A stretch of DNA of 64,000 bases from Opisthocomus hoazin. Its lineage: Eukaryota > Chordata > Aves > Opisthocomiformes > Opisthocomidae. Made by a program: the position numbers and the translations under genes. The DNA lies in contig NC_134427.1 in the NCBI RefSeq assembly GCF_030867145.1, positions 11,493,001-11,557,000 of the forward strand. Reading direction: 5' to 3'. The notes beneath the pieces are model-generated. The model did no database searches, was not told the origin of the DNA, and was given only the letters and a program-made list of their open reading frames with translations. The first letter of the stretch is position 1. Every line of letters begins with the position of its first letter. Shown here piece after piece: positions 51,201-64,000 of the stretch.

Positions 51201-51446
51201 GATGTGGCCAACTTTGTCCTCCTCATCCTTGTGCTGGCTGTGCTCTTTTTCCACCAGCTAGTGGGGGATCCACTCAAGCGTTACGCCCATGCCCTAGTCT
51301 TTGGGATCCTGCTTACTTGTCGTCTGCTGATCGCCCGCCAGCCTGAGGAGCAGCCACCAGAAAGGAGGATCCTGTCAGTGAATGGGGATGAGCAGCCACT
51401 CATCCATGAAGCAGCTCCTGAGAAAGGCAAAATGAAGGTATCCTAG
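48254..51446 (+). CDS. TMEM35A: TMEM35A (NACHO), nicotinic acetylcholine receptor chaperone
   Basis: NACHO is a small ER membrane protein of neurons that promotes assembly of alpha7 and other nicotinic receptors. There are two coding exons, 48254-48373 (40 codons, donor ATG|GTGAGT) and 51060-51446, separated by a 2.7 kb intron, for a total of 168 residues (human 167). The start [20 protein letters not shown] is nearly identical to the mammalian protein and forms the first membrane segment (about 8-26). [20 protein letters not shown] (from about 57) and [20 protein letters not shown] with [20 protein letters not shown] form the remaining hydrophobic segments. The C-terminal tail is hydrophilic and ends KGKMKVS. 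The second exon begins [18 protein letters not shown]. Conservation is so high that the identification is firm. The large intron shows no other gene. Confidence 0.98.
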
Positions 51447-51545
51447 TTGAGTGCGAGTGAGAAATATGGACCCTCGAGGCAGCTCTCTCCAAAATTACCC
51501 AGAAAATTTGTTTTTTATTTACCTATTTATATTTTTGTCTGTCTA

Positions 51546-51551
51546 AATAAA
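51546..51551 (+). terminator. TMEM35A proximal poly(A) signal
   Basis: AATAAA (within GTCTAAATAAAGTTGC) 100 bases after the stop. A second AATAAA at 52574-52579 could serve a longer 3' UTR. Confidence 0.75.
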
Positions 51552-51599
51552 GTTGCACTTGGGGTCTGAGAGACACGTGGTATGTCTACACTGTAGTCT

Positions 51600-53780
51600 T
51601 GCTTTTGCTGCTGCCCTGTAACGTAGAAAAAGACAAGCTATCTTTCACCAGGACAGCGTGGAGGCAGTTAGCAGTCTGATTGGAGTAGCACCAGCCTCAG
51701 CAGGAGCTGCAAAACCAGCCTGAGAGCATGGGCAAGGACTTGGGCAGGTAGTCATGCTAACTGGGCACTGCTGCAGTGGGGACATTAGTCCCTGAGCATC
51801 AGCCCCAAGCCCCATGGCAGTTGAAACCTAGCCTGGATCCACTTCTGCTATGTGGCAGCTGGGTGGAACAGCGCCAGCGTGTTCCTGTGCTGGCTGGTGC
51901 AGCCCCATCCACAAATCTACATTTCCTTTTCCATAGTCAAGGGGGAAAGGCCCCTACCAAGCACAGAAGTGTTGTTTGTTGTGTCTGAGAGAGGGATCCC
52001 TTAGCCTTTGCTGCCTCTGTGCCCAGTCCTTTCTTTGGGTTGGTTCTCCAGGGAGAACATGGGATGCACTATTTGCATCTTCCTTCATTTCCACACTTTG
52101 CAGGTACTCTGAAACTGGGACAATGGCCTGATAACGGTAATTTTTTGCCTGCTTCACGCAAGGCAATGGCATCTCCTTACCCCTTTTGGCAGAGAGTAAG
52201 GATCCCTGGGGAGGGGATGGGGAGCAGAACTGCCCAAAGAACTCCAAAACATCTGTCTGCTGTTGGCAAATAGCATCGTGCTCCCTATTTCCTTGCAAGG
52301 AAAAATCCCTTTTTTTCCACAACTACTGCAACATTAATAGAATTGCCAGGTTTTGCTGCTAGATGAGGGTCTGAACGTGCCCAGGTACCTCACCGTTCAT
52401 CCCAAGCACAGCTTTGGTGAGCTGCGGAAAGTCTCGTCGCCAGAGCTTGAATCCCCGTGTGTTGTATCTGAAATCTTACAGAGTGTCATAAGAAGCTTGT
52501 GTTGCCTCTGAGTTTGTTTTTCTTCATGTTTGTCTGTTTCTAGTTTTTCCTTAATTTCTTAATTATTCATGAAAATAAACTTTGAAATTTGGAGAAAAAT
52601 GTCTTGACAGAAACAAATTTCTTTTTTGAGAGACATATCTGAAAATATTTTTCCTGTGCTCAAACACTGCACCTAAGATGGGCAGAATCACGTCAGGGGT
52701 ATCTCAGAGAAAGACAAGGTGATGCAGGATGGAAGCCATCTGAGCACTACTGGGCTCCACATTAATAACCACAGGCATTTAAAAGGGACATTTGAACATC
52801 TTCATGAAACAGATAAATTTTGGCTTCAGTACAATGTGGCAGCGAGAAAAGAAACTCCAGTAAAATTGTATTATATCTATAAAAATTGATGATGTTCATA
52901 TGCAGTATATCCAGTTTTCTTCTTATGTTAAATTTGCTGCTGCAACAGATGTAGTCCCAAATATACAGACACTGAAAAATCGTCCTCCAAAAGCCGCAAA
53001 TACTATCTCTTATCAGATGTGCAACCTAAACAAAGGAAACTACCAAGGCCACCTTTCTTAGACAATCTTGTCTTTACAGACTACCTCAAGGTCATCCCAA
53101 ATGTATACACAATTTCTTTACTTCGCTTAAGTCACTTAATCTGCCATGCGCTGACTGGAGTTATTAATCACTTTTTAATGCAAAATCAAATAAAAAGACC
53201 ACCAACTCAAAAGCGCATTGTAATGTGTATTCCTACACAAAGTACTCACAGCTGAATTGCTGCAACCTTTTGGCCAGCTGCCCCTCACACGTGCATCTAA
53301 CTCAGTACTCTTTTGGAAACAACGGTTTGTTTGTCTTTTGTAATGTTCTTCACCGAAACCTGTACAGATGCCATGATAATCAGTGTAAAACATTCTGCAT
53401 AGCAAAGCTTACCCCTGCAAAAGGACTAAGTGAATTCTGAAAAATGTCCCCACACTTTTGCCATTTGGAGCAGTATGAATTAGTGACCCACAGCAGTGGC
53501 TGCACGTTCCTTACCACTGAGGAAAACAAGACTCTTCTTGGAGTGCAGTAACAAGAATTCTGTATTTATCTACATTGGGTTGGCCTCCATCACTGCCCCC
53601 CAGCATTAGCAAGCTATTTTTGGAAGCTACCAGTTATCCCTGCTTGCTAGCGGTGGTGAGGTGCCAAGAACTGAATTAGTCCTTTTCTAAGATCACGATG
53701 CTAATTTACTCTATTATTTTTTTTTCCCTCGCGATTTTCTTTCTTATCTTCAAGCCCGTAATTTCATTCCTGCCAGCCCC
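51600..53780. other. TMEM35A-CENPI intergenic stretch
   Basis: Apart from the possible distal poly(A) site at 52574 I see no gene, repeat family or RNA here. The distal part is AT-rich. Confidence 0.55.
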
Positions 53781-53789
53781 CTCAAGATG

Positions 53790-54560
53790 CTGCCACGGCA
53801 GACACCCGCCAGCCCCAGCGACCTGCCCGCTGCAGCCTGCTGCGGAGGCAGGCTTCACCCGAGCTCAGGCGCCCGCAGCGCGGCCGGCCCGCGGCCTGCC
53901 GAAGGGCTCACCAGAGCCGCCCAGCCGTGGCACGGCGGGACCTGCCCAGGCACCTCTGCCCGCCCGTCAGTCGAGGGACGGAGAAGGCCGCAGCCCACCG
54001 CCCTCCTCCGAGCCCCCGCCCCTCAAGCCTGCCAGACCGCACCGCCCCCCTCCGCAGCCCTGCCCCGCGGCGCGCACGCCGAGGCCACCGCGCAGGCTCA
54101 GAACGGCCCGGGGCGGGGCGGAAGCGCCGCCGTTCCCCCCGGCAGCGCGCAGCGCGGCGCATGCGCGGCAAGAGAAGGGCGGTGCGCCCACCGCTCACCG
54201 CGGCCGTGCGTGGCGGCAGCGCGCATGCGCGGGATGTGGCGCGGAGGTTTGAACTGCGGGGCGGTTGGAGCCGGCGCTGGCGGGAGGTAACGGGGCTGCA
54301 GCCGTGGCAGCAGGCCCCGCGGCCGGGGCCTCCCCGGGCGGCGGCTTCTTCGCGCGGCGGTGGGGCCTCGCCGCCGCTCTTGGGGTCCCGGAGCGCGGCT
54401 TGGGGCTGGGCCGGGAGGGCCTCGGCTGCCTGCGTTCCCTCAGGGCCGCTCCCCGCGCCGGAGCATCGGAGGGCTCTGCGGGGCCGTCCGGGGGGAGCGG
54501 CAGGGAGCGGGGTGTGCGTGCGCCGGCTGGGGAGGAGGGAAGAGACCTTTGTGCCAGATG
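53790..54560 (+). promoter_or_regulatory. CpG island, probable CENPI promoter and noncoding first exon
   Basis: An abrupt CpG-rich block containing repeated GCGCATGCGC-type elements (CGCATGCGCGGCA near 54,157 and GCGCATGCGCGGG near 54,219; these resemble NRF1 sites). A donor-like CTGGCGGGAG|GTAACGG at about 54,288 could end a noncoding exon that splices to the acceptor TTTCTTTTCTTGCAG at 56,020. Confidence 0.6.
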
Positions 54561-56148
54561 TCCGTGTGGAAGCGTCGCGTACTGAAGGGGTGCGCGGTGG
54601 TGGGCTCGCTGTTAGTAAGAACGGGCGTTCAGCCTGCCTGGGAGTTCCGCGTTAAGGTCTGCTGGCGCTCTCTTCCCCACCAAACCTTTCTGGCAGAACT
54701 CCTGCAAGGCAAAATAAAAAAAAACCCGGTAGAGCAGGTGCTGTGGAATCTGTGAGAAAGCTGCTGTTGTACTGCGGAGCGTGGCAGCCGGGAACTGTTA
54801 GCTCGATCTGCTTTCTGAGCCACTTCCAGTGTGCTCCGGTGATTCCAGATGCAACAAGCAGGATTCCAGAGCGTTAGGAGTTTTCTGCAACTCTTACATC
54901 TCAGTCCAGCTCATGTCTATCTAACCACGCTCTGTGGTCGCTATCGCAAATTTTCACTGTCTTAAAGCATCTCAGTTGTCGTGAGTCACCATCAGGCAAA
55001 AAAGCATCGTTTGTGGGAGTTCTGATGGGCTTGGTGTTGTCGTTTAAAGCTGAGGGGGTCTGTTTCTCCTGAAGTCAGTAGATTTCATTTGTAAATGTGA
55101 ATGCCCTGTCTGTGCATATCAGTGTGTGCTTCAGAGGAGGTCTTCACGTAGCTAGCTGGACATCTGTTCTTGGTGTGCTGCACAGGGAGGTTAGTGACAA
55201 ACAAACAGGAAAATAAAGACGATTCTAACATCTTCAGGAAGCGAAAGCTGAAGAGGGAGTATGAATTGAAAATCATTCTGGTTTATTGTGTCAGGAAATC
55301 TAGGAAGCAAAAGATATGCTTGAACAATCCAGGGACGTGCATGAATGCTCTACCAAATCCAGGAAATTGTAGCAAAATTTCACATTTTGTGGGTAAAAGG
55401 TTGATCTCTTGAGCGTATTGGGGAGACAATGCCACTTTTCACGGTTGTGTTTCACCCAGAGCTAGGCAATTTGGCAGTGTTGGTAGCTCTTGTGCTTCAC
55501 TTGGAAGTATATCAAAATTCCTTTTTTTTTCCTTTCAATCCTAGCTGCTAGGTAGAAAGGCTAGAGAAGAATCTAGTTTTTGTAAAACAGGAAGATAAGT
55601 GTTACGATCCTCTAAGATCTGTGCACTACCTTGCAGGAAATCACGCCCTGTTGACTGATTGCATTGGTGTACACAATGCAAGTAATGAACTGATAATGCA
55701 CAAAATAAGCTCAGAATAAAATTGTTGATTATGTTTTGCTAGCTTTCAGGTTATTTTTTTGATCAAAAATCTATGCAAATTTATCAGATAATTTTTAAAG
55801 TGAAAGGAGTTTGTTCCTTTTAACTTGTGAATTTCTTTTCCCCTTTTTTAATGAAAGAAAGAATGGAGCTTTGATACAGTGTTGTCTGTGTATTTGAGTA
55901 TATTGTCTGATCTTTTTGGGGACAGGTGGCTCTAAATGACTTCTGAAGCTACTCTGTTACGTTATGCAGGATCCCTCTAAAATCTGTTTGTTAGGAAAAT
56001 AAATTTTTCTTTTCTTGCAGCGAATTGGCTCTCTAATGTTCTTCAGCTGTTGGAGGTTGACAAATTTTCTTGCCTTTTCGTAATGAAGGATTGGAACTCA
56101 CATGACAAATGAGTAAAATTCTCCAGTCTCAGCTGGGAGTCTGAAAAG

Positions 56149-59100
56149 ATGCAGCGAAGACAGAGCTCTAAGACCCCAAAGCAGCCTCTGCAAGGTCACC
56201 ATGAAAATCAAACTGATCTCTCTGCGTGGCGAAAAGGAGGGAGAATTGACCCTGGAAAAAGTGTTCAGAATATTCAGTCTCCTAACGATCAGAAAAATGA
56301 CAGCAAGCAAGACTCTCTTGAGCAAGCTTTAAGCTACTTTGCGAAAGGTGAGAACAGTCTTAAGGTTAGCTCCTTAGGATAGAAAAGATGATAACTACAT
56401 TCTTAATAATAATAATTAAAAATATATAGTTTTACCTTTTGTTTTCCCTCTTTAATGCCTGAACTCTGTAATATTTCTTTGATGTCTTAGAAGATTTTCC
56501 TCTTTCTGTTATTGTGTAAAGAGCCCAACTAAAAGGGATATATGTAGGGACAGTTTGGAGAAATTTAAAATAGCTCATTTCCAGTTCACAAGTTGTTTTG
56601 TCCTTATGCTTGTCGTCTGTCTTTTTTTTTTCCCTAGTTCAAGATCGTGTTTCACTGAAAAACAACAGTGTTCTGCAGAAACACTTGACTACTGTGGAAA
56701 GTATTGCCCTGCAAAGAGGGTTACCCCCTGAAGGATTTGATGTATTGCTAAACGTGGCACTAAGTGGCAAACTTGGTAAAATGTGTACAGCTAGCATGCC
56801 TTCTGTGAATGTCTCTTTCCACTCTAATGAAACCTGCTTGAAATAATGTGTTTATGGTGACTGTATTGTTACATTTAGTGTAAAATGAATGCTTCTGGCA
56901 CACTTCAGTGTAATTTCTGAATTCATGCCAAAAATAACCTCAGTTCTTGCTACAGGGGCATGATACCCAGAAAAATATTATGGCTTGTAACAAATATTGT
57001 TTGAAAAGCTTAGTTCCTTTGTTCGTAATTGCGGGTTTCTGAAAGGCTTAAAGTATGTGCTTAGCAGCCATTGTGTCTTTTCCTTGTTGTAAATGTGTAG
57101 GTTTCTTTTCCCCAGGATCAAAATAATTGAGCAAACTGATATAGTTGTATTAGTGAAACTTGCTAAAATTGTCATCCTAACAATCAATTCAGCAGTGTCA
57201 GTGCAGCCCTTACACTGCTTTCTTAGAAACAGTGGCCACCATTTATACTTCTAAATAATGAAATATTCAATGAAAAAACTCTGAACTTTTCCCTCCCTCT
57301 AACCAAAGAGGAGCATGCAGGATTCTTTCCCCATTATGCAATTAGTTTAGTGCTTTCCTTGATTTAGAATTACTAGCTGATCTCCAGGACACTAATCTGC
57401 TTGATGTTTGCCTGACAATCATGTATCCTTTTGCTGAAGGAATTGATAGTTTAATATTGCCAGAAATTTGTATTACTTTTGGTTGTCTTGCCAAGAACCT
57501 AAAGGCTATTTCAGTACTAAAATACTCGACATTCCATTTTCTTTAAGCTGGAAAGAAATATTTCTCATATTTTTTTGAGGTATAGGTAAATCCCTACTAG
57601 ATTCTTGTGCACTGTTACTTTAAGCAATGAAGTTCTGAATCATCTGGTCTGGAAAGAATTTTTACCTAAGCTGCAAAACCATATCAAAGAACCTGGTAGA
57701 ATCATAGAATCATTACAGTTTGAAAAGACCTCCAAGTCCATCAAGTCCAATCATCAACCCAACACCCCCACGCCTGCTAAACCATGTCCTGAAGTGCCAC
57801 ATCTACACATTTTTGAACACCTCCAGGGATGGTGACTCCACCACTTCCCTGGGCAGCCTGTTCCAATGCCTGACAACTCTTCCAGTAAAGAAATTTTTCC
57901 TAATATCCAATCTAAACCTCCCCTGACACAACATGAAGCCATTTTCTCTCTTCCTATCGCTAGTTACCTGGGAGAAGAGACCACATGAGCACTATCTTAT
58001 TTTAAATTGTTTATGTTCCAGCTGATACAGTGAATACTCGTTTATTGAAGAGTCTGGTTCCGGCCTCAGTAATACCAGAAACTTCCGTGATTTCATCTGT
58101 ATCTTGGCTCTGTGTCAGCAAATGCTCAGGCAACATCCAGGTAACTTAATAAATGTTTACAGTAGTTGTTGCTTCTGCACAAGAATGATGAGGATAGATT
58201 ATTTTCAGGAAGCAAAAATCCTGAGGTTTTAATCTACAAGGTTCATATGTAAAATACTGTCATTTAGAAAGACTGGCAGAGACACCCCTTGCTGGAGCAG
58301 CAGTGGGAACCGAGGAACACTTTTAAATAGTGTGAGTGGAAGTTTGCACAGTTCCTGCTTGTCTTGTATCTCTGAATTCCTTAGGAATGGTTTCTCTGCC
58401 AACATTTCTGTGAAATACTTCAGCTGTATGAGGCATTCTTCACCAACTTCAGCAAGGTTTTCCTTAGCTTCTGTGTACGTTGGCCGTGGCAAAATGACGT
58501 TAGCAAAACAGTCTTTTTTGTCTTCACGTGGTCTGCTCAGAGGTCAGACTCATAGAGTCATTTAGGTTGGGAAAGACCTCTAAGATCATTGAGTCCAACC
58601 ATTAACCTAACACCACTAAAGTACACCACTAAACCATGTCCTTAAGTGCCACATCTGCATGTGACTCAACCACGGCCCAAGGCAGCCTATTCCAGTGCTT
58701 GACAACCCTTTCAATGAAGAAAAACTTCCTAATATCCAATCTGAATCTCCCCTGGTGCAACTTGAGGCTGTTTCCTCTTGTTCTGTTACTTGGGAAAAAG
58801 AGATGGACACCCACCTTGCTACAACCTCCTTCCAGGTAGTTGTAGAGAGCGATAAGGTCTCCCCTGAACCTCCTTTTGTCCAGACTAAATAACCTCTGTT
58901 CCCTCAGCCACTCCTTATAAGTCTTGTTCTCTAGGTGCTTCACCAGCTTCGTTGCTCTGCTCTGGACATGCTCCAGCACCTCATTTTTTTTTCTTGTAGT
59001 GAGGGGCCCACAGATCGTATCTGAGGGGGCAGCACATATTCCAAACTGAGCTGCTTTTCTATTCTAAAATGGCAGTTGGTGCTCTTGGCAGGCTTTCTTC

Positions 59101-62100
59101 CACAGCTGAATTATCCCTGTGTACTGTTAGTTTGCAGCTATCTGGTTGTCCTTGACAGTGGGATGTATTCTTAATGTTTGTGTCTCTTAAATTCGCTAGT
59201 GACTGGTCTGTCTTGCTTTTGCCCATCACTTAATGTAATATAATCGGCTTTTTTCATACCTGCAGCTGCTTTTTTTAAGATGGCTGATCACAGTGTTTGA
59301 CTTCATTGATCGCAAGGAACAACTTCATGCCCTCTATGGTTTCTTCTTTTCCTTCCTGCAAGATGAGAAGATGGTAAGGAGAGCTGAAGAATATATGGAA
59401 TTGACAAAATAAGCCTAAATGTTCATTAGTACTATGCATATTAATGCTGGAATTAGTCTGGAGTAGCTGTTGGTTAGAAACCTTTTCTGATAGCTGATAG
59501 AATTTATTTTATTCATTTTGCATTTAAAGATTGCTGCGTAATTTAGATTCAGAAACCAGGAAGTACTATATGATTATTTTAGTTTCAGTGCTGTGGTCTG
59601 GTTGTTTAAGTGTGTTTCCAAGAATTGCTATTCTGCATCACGGAGTGATAGTATATTCTGTCTAAACTCCGAAGAGTAACTATGATGCTGCAGTCCCTGG
59701 GATTGCATCTGATGTCAGACTTCAGCAGGTGAAGTCTCCTGTTCTGGCGAGAAACTGATTTGCGTACCCTGGGCATAAAGAAAAAAACACTTTTAGAGCA
59801 ATGTTTATTTAAAGGTGAGAAACTAAATGCTGTTCAACTTAATTGAAGTGTAGCTGAAATGAGAACAAGCTATCAGGAGATTTCTGCTATATGGCAACAG
59901 TAAATCCAGGTGCTGAAATACTGAAGTGTTTGAATTCAGTTCATATTAAGATGATCTTGGCAGTCATGTTAGAGATGAAATTCTTAATATTCTTTCAGTT
60001 TAGGGTATTTTGTGGTTGAGACTTTTAAAGTTCACAAAGTTCCGAGTTATATTTCTTGCAAAGCTTTTAATGGTTTTAGGTTAACATTTGTTAGAATCTT
60101 TTTAAAAAACTGGGTTTAAGTTCTTACTGTTTAAAATAGCATTTTCAGGAACGATGGGCCAATTGGAAAGTGCAGCAGAGTCGAAGTGAAACTAATTTAA
60201 GACCCTTGCAGCCTCAATGGTAGTTAGAAGCTCTAATAAATTATTTTCATTCGAAGGTACCTTACTTTTTGAAAATGTAATTGTACTTTCACTGCTGACT
60301 CCTGAAATATCTAGACTGTGTTGCAAAAAACAAGATCCAGGCTCACCAAATCGCTTCATTACTGTAGGGACTGGTCATAATGCAGATAATATTTCTGAAG
60401 AAAATTGACATATGTGACTTAAAAAAATGTGCTACTTCTTAAGGGAAGTAAGGTATGCTCTGCTGCAATGGGCATGCAGTGATGACTTGAGGCAGCTAAC
60501 TGAATGAAACAGTATTAGCTTGTGAAGCCTGTATGTTGATTTTAGTGTATCCTTGTTAGTAGTCTGCACCAGCAGGATAATTCATTGCTGAACTTTCTTT
60601 GCAGTGCCCCTATGTCTGCCACCTACTCTACCTGCTGACCAGGAAAGAAAGTGGTGAGTCTGTCTAATTGTATGAGATGGAATACCATTTTGTTTCTTAT
60701 TCTGTTTGCTGGCACTACCTTTTCTTCTCATGGAGCTAATACAATGACTGGCAAATATATTGCTTTTAAGGCAAGGAAACATGGATGGTGTTTCAGCCTG
60801 ATTTGTGTAACACTTTCTGAATTGGAAACCTGTCTGTTAGCCTAGAAATAGGACTGATTGGTTCTGCCTGATTTGCCATGACTTTCTGTAATAAAAATGA
60901 TGTTGCATTTTTGCTTAAATGACTGGTACAGTGTTTTTTAAATCCATTATGTTCTTAATTGTATTTTCAGTCAAGCCGTTTCGGATTAGGAGACTGCTAG
61001 ACCTCCAAGCAAAAATGGTGAGTTTATTTCAAATCTTGTAGAGTTTGAACTGTGGTTAATAATGCAGTTCGTAAGACTAATGTCATTACAGGATGGAGAA
61101 GAGTGGATAGTGTCTCAGGACAGGGTTAGACTTGGAGTTGTAGGTTGTAGTCTTTGTAGCATCAGGGCTTGTCTATCTTGCATGTGCATCCTTAATTTTC
61201 ATTTGTGTTTTATGAGCACATGCAATGACATGCATAAAGCTATATGTTATGGCTAGGTGTGGTAAAATCTCTGAAGCAAGGGACAGCTTCATTTATCTGT
61301 TAACATCTTTAATTTTCTATTCATCTTCCTTTTTCAAGTAATATCGAAAATGACTGAGAAATGTAAGATTGTAGAGGATCTTGCTCCCTTTTTTGTAAGA
61401 AAAAACCTGTAGCTATGACAACGTGTTTTTTGGAGCATTTAGACAGCAGAAGACTGTTTTTCATAGTTTTGATTGTTAAATTCTTTTTTATTAGAGTTAT
61501 GACTACAGGAAGTTCTTTCTTCAGTCCCCTTCCTATGGTATATCATTGACACAGTTCCTGTTCTTACTTTGCTTTTCAGTTTTTCATCTGTGGTTACTTA
61601 CTAACATCTGGCTTTAGAAAGCTTTTAGCAATCACCGGGGTTTTTTTGTGTTTCTAGAATACAGTATTCAGTCTCTATATTGAAAACATACCCCACATGT
61701 TTTTCCACTCATTCTGTTATTTGACAGGGAATGCAGTCTCATCTGCAGGCTCTGCTATCACTTTACAAACTCTTCTGTCCTGAGCTGGTGACCATAACCC
61801 TTCCTGGGAAAATGAAGGTAAGGAATTAGATTTAATCTATTTGGAACCAGTGTTTACGACAGTATTTGTACCGAGCTTTCAGTGTAAGCTATAGCATGAT
61901 TTGATGGCGAAGATTAATTCTATTTCCTCTTTTCACTGAGTGAAGTCAGATTTAGATGGGGATTTCTTGCCTTGCGTTCTGTTTCCTCTTCAGGACAATG
62001 AGATAATTTGTTATGGCATCTACCTTTATACTTATGAGGGTTACTTTAATCCTACTTTTGCTGTTCTTACTGGTTTTGACTTGTTTCACACAATGTTAAG

Positions 62101-63829
62101 CTCTTCAAGAAACAAACTGTCTTATTGGTACAAGGCATTGTCCAAATTACTGACTTGCTCAAGTACAAAGAACAGTGGAAGTCAGTAAGTAACTTCACAC
62201 TTGGAAGGTCTATATCATAGGAGAGAGAAAGCAAGCATGGAAAAATGCAGTGAGCTGATTTCTCAGAGCCTCAAGGTAACAGCAAAAATACGACTCTGCT
62301 TTTAGACAGGGCTATGTGTATGCTTAGCCCTTTGTCCAAGTAGAATGTATGTAGCAGAAACTGAATGCATAACAGGAAATAGCAGCAGGTGAGACCTAAC
62401 TTCTGCAACAAATTTTCTTTTGGTACTTCAGTGGAATAGACTTAGGCCTTGTTGATTTTTTGTTTTTTTTAGATGATATGTTTAATTTATATGTAGACAA
62501 GTAGTGTTTCTATAAAAAGATATGTTTTGTTTCAGTCTGCTTGTGTACTGACATTGCTCTATAAATGTATACTTTGTATTGTGTTGCACAGTTATCTGTT
62601 GGAGAATTTACATTTTTTGGCATGTGCAGAGGTGAAGTAAATAACTAGCAATTAAAACCCAAATAGATCTTCAACTGTTTTAATGAGCACACTGTCTTAA
62701 CTTGTGTAATAAAGTCTTGATTACCTAGGCCCAAACCAATCTGAATACTTTTGTGATTGGTTTGGCACTTGATTAGGATTTAAAGACTGATTGTAATGGA
62801 AGTGACAAAAAAAAGTATTGTGCAGATGCTTATCAGACTGGAAACTGACCTTTCTGTCACTTTGTTTGAGTTTAGCTTCTTGGATAGATGTCTGATTTAT
62901 GTTTTCAGACTTACTTCAAGAGTTCAGAGGGCCCATGGAAAGCAGCAATCAACACAGTAAGGCGAAGAAACCAGGAAAACTCTCTAGTGTCCCAGCCACT
63001 GTTTTTAGGCACAGCTCAACCTCAGTCACGAAAAAGGGTAGGTTGCGAGCCTAAGGTAGACCCTCGGCGGTGCCGAGCAGCTGTTTTCATTATGAGTGTT
63101 GGCAAATAAGTCAGCACTGAGAAGGGTGGAGTTAGCTATGTAGAAATGCAGCATTCCTCTTATAATGAAAGCCTGGATACATTTTTTGCAAGTCGGGGTC
63201 CTTATGGGAACACTGGTACAAGTGCACTTAATTGCATTGGAAACAGTCACTGCTGTTCATTTGTGTTTCCTTTCTACAGAAATGGAATACCCAGTTGATT
63301 ATACCTGCAAGCAGTACAAACAAAAATAATTTAGAAGAGAACAGGGAAAAGAACCATGTTGATTTGTACAGTACGAGTGAGTCTTTTCCAGTGGAGCAGC
63401 TGCAGACGTTTCCTCAGCTCCTACAAAATATCCACTGTCTAGAGGTGAGTTTTGGGAAGGTATTGGTAAGCTCATGGAATATTTTAAGAGATCAAAGGAT
63501 ATTCCTTCATGCCCTGTCTATATGTGAATAGTGTGTGGGCTACCCAGTTCTGACAAAGCACCTAGTCCTACGTGAGGGTGATGGATGAGTCCTGGAGATG
63601 GTCTTTTTGCTGGTAAAAAGAATTAGACAGCTGTGATAGAATGAGAGTCTTTGGCAATTTGCTGATGTAAATACTGAATGACAATTTTTTTCTTGATTTC
63701 TCTTGCAGTTTCCTTCCCAGATGGGTTCAGTGCTAACAAACCCTTTATTGCTTCACTACATGAATTGCATCAAAGATGAATCTGTTTACCTGAGGCTCTA
63801 CTATTGGATGGGCCAGACTCTTCAGGAAG
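56149..63829 (+). CDS. CENPI: Centromere protein I (5' part, 10 coding exons)
   Basis: CENP-I is a helical-repeat subunit of the CCAN inner kinetochore (CENP-H/I/K/M module) needed for CENP-A chromatin and kinetochore assembly. Coding exons: 56149-56347 (5' UTR from 56021), 56638-56775, 58022-58140, 59266-59373, 60605-60653, 60971-61017, 61728-61817, 62909-63037, 63280-63444, 63709-63829, and the gene continues beyond the window. All introns are GT-AG and phases agree, giving 388 residues plus one base. Landmarks include [80 protein letters not shown] and [20 protein letters not shown]; the last two are near-identical to human. The first 60 residues are basic, polar and poorly conserved, as in other vertebrates. 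Introns 2 and 3 carry CR1 fragments. Confidence 0.96.
57698..57985 (-). mobile_element. CR1 LINE 3' fragment in CENPI intron 2
   Basis: The plus strand begins with the classic CR1 3'-end complement TAGAATCATAGAATCATTAC, then AGACCTCCAAGTCCATCAAG, GATGGTGACTCCACCACTTC and TTCCTAATATCCAATCTAAA. It is 5'-truncated, and its moderate divergence indicates a younger age than the TRMT2B copy. Confidence 0.9.
58549..58985 (-). mobile_element. CR1 LINE 3' fragment with ORF2 C-terminus in CENPI intron 3
   Basis: The plus strand starts GACTCATAGAGTCATTTAGG. The minus strand keeps 116 codons of the end of CR1 ORF2 open (58979-58629), including [20 protein letters not shown] and [13 protein letters not shown]. 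It is a 5'-truncated insertion, relatively young because the frame is still open, and its 5' end stops at an A/T run. Confidence 0.92.
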
Positions 63830-64000
63830 GTAGGAACTTAGTGTTACCTTGCATGGGAGTGAGGTAAAGGATGTCTGAGGCTTTTCACCTTTTAGTAATG
63901 GTACTTTGCTATTTGGATTTATAGTGACAATCACACAACGTTAAAACAACTGCTGGAGGAGAGCTGAATTGTGTTTCTCATTGTGCTTATTCTTGCCGTG

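Overview
The window looks like nuclear DNA of a bird. Genes have short exons with canonical GT/AG junctions. Three CR1 LINE 3' fragments begin with the CR1 signature on the + strand, and the LTR families (ERVL-type with abundant TGTCCTGG... ends, gamma/ERV1-type pol) are the usual avian ones. The LTR at 45.8 kb resembles one I know mainly from Neoaves, so a neoavian is likely; I cannot name the species. The gene content (DKC1, F8A, TRMT2B, TMEM35A, CENPI) is all X-linked in human (Xq28 and Xq22). As background knowledge, it would lie on chromosome 4/4A in birds.

Layout. 1-5.4 kb: DKC1 (dyskerin) on the minus strand, first nine coding exons, with a CpG-island promoter. 5.4-5.74 kb: a short, highly similar fragment of F8A joined to one unit of an acidic repeat. 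5,738-37,149: a very large, nearly perfect palindrome. Two arms of about 15.5 kb (5,738-21,261 and 21,619-37,149) surround a 357-base unique spacer. Each arm carries, from the centre outwards, one intact intronless F8A gene (HAP40), a broken ERVL-type element with its LTR, an unidentified 1.6 kb stretch, a broken ERV1-type element, and a GC-rich locus ending in tandem acidic repeats with its own poly(A) signal. The two F8A genes are head to head with about 3.1 kb between their start codons. 37.2-45.6 kb: TRMT2B, complete, 12 coding exons, plus strand. 45.8-46.4 kb: a solo LTR with a 5-base target-site duplication. 48.3-51.5 kb: TMEM35A (NACHO), complete, two exons. 54.2 kb to the end: CENPI, first ten coding exons, running off the window.

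The main result is the F8A palindrome. In human the same gene is multi-copy (F8A1-F8A3) and lies in inverted repeats on Xq28 that recombine and disrupt factor VIII. Here an avian F8A pair sits in an independent-looking palindrome between DKC1 and TRMT2B. The arms differ only by scattered substitutions and one 7-base length difference, which suggests either recent origin or continuing arm-to-arm gene conversion.

The genes are not an operon and have separate jobs: rRNA/snoRNA pseudouridylation and telomerase (DKC1), huntingtin partner (F8A), mitochondrial tRNA/rRNA m5U methylation (TRMT2B), nicotinic receptor chaperone (TMEM35A), inner kinetochore (CENPI).
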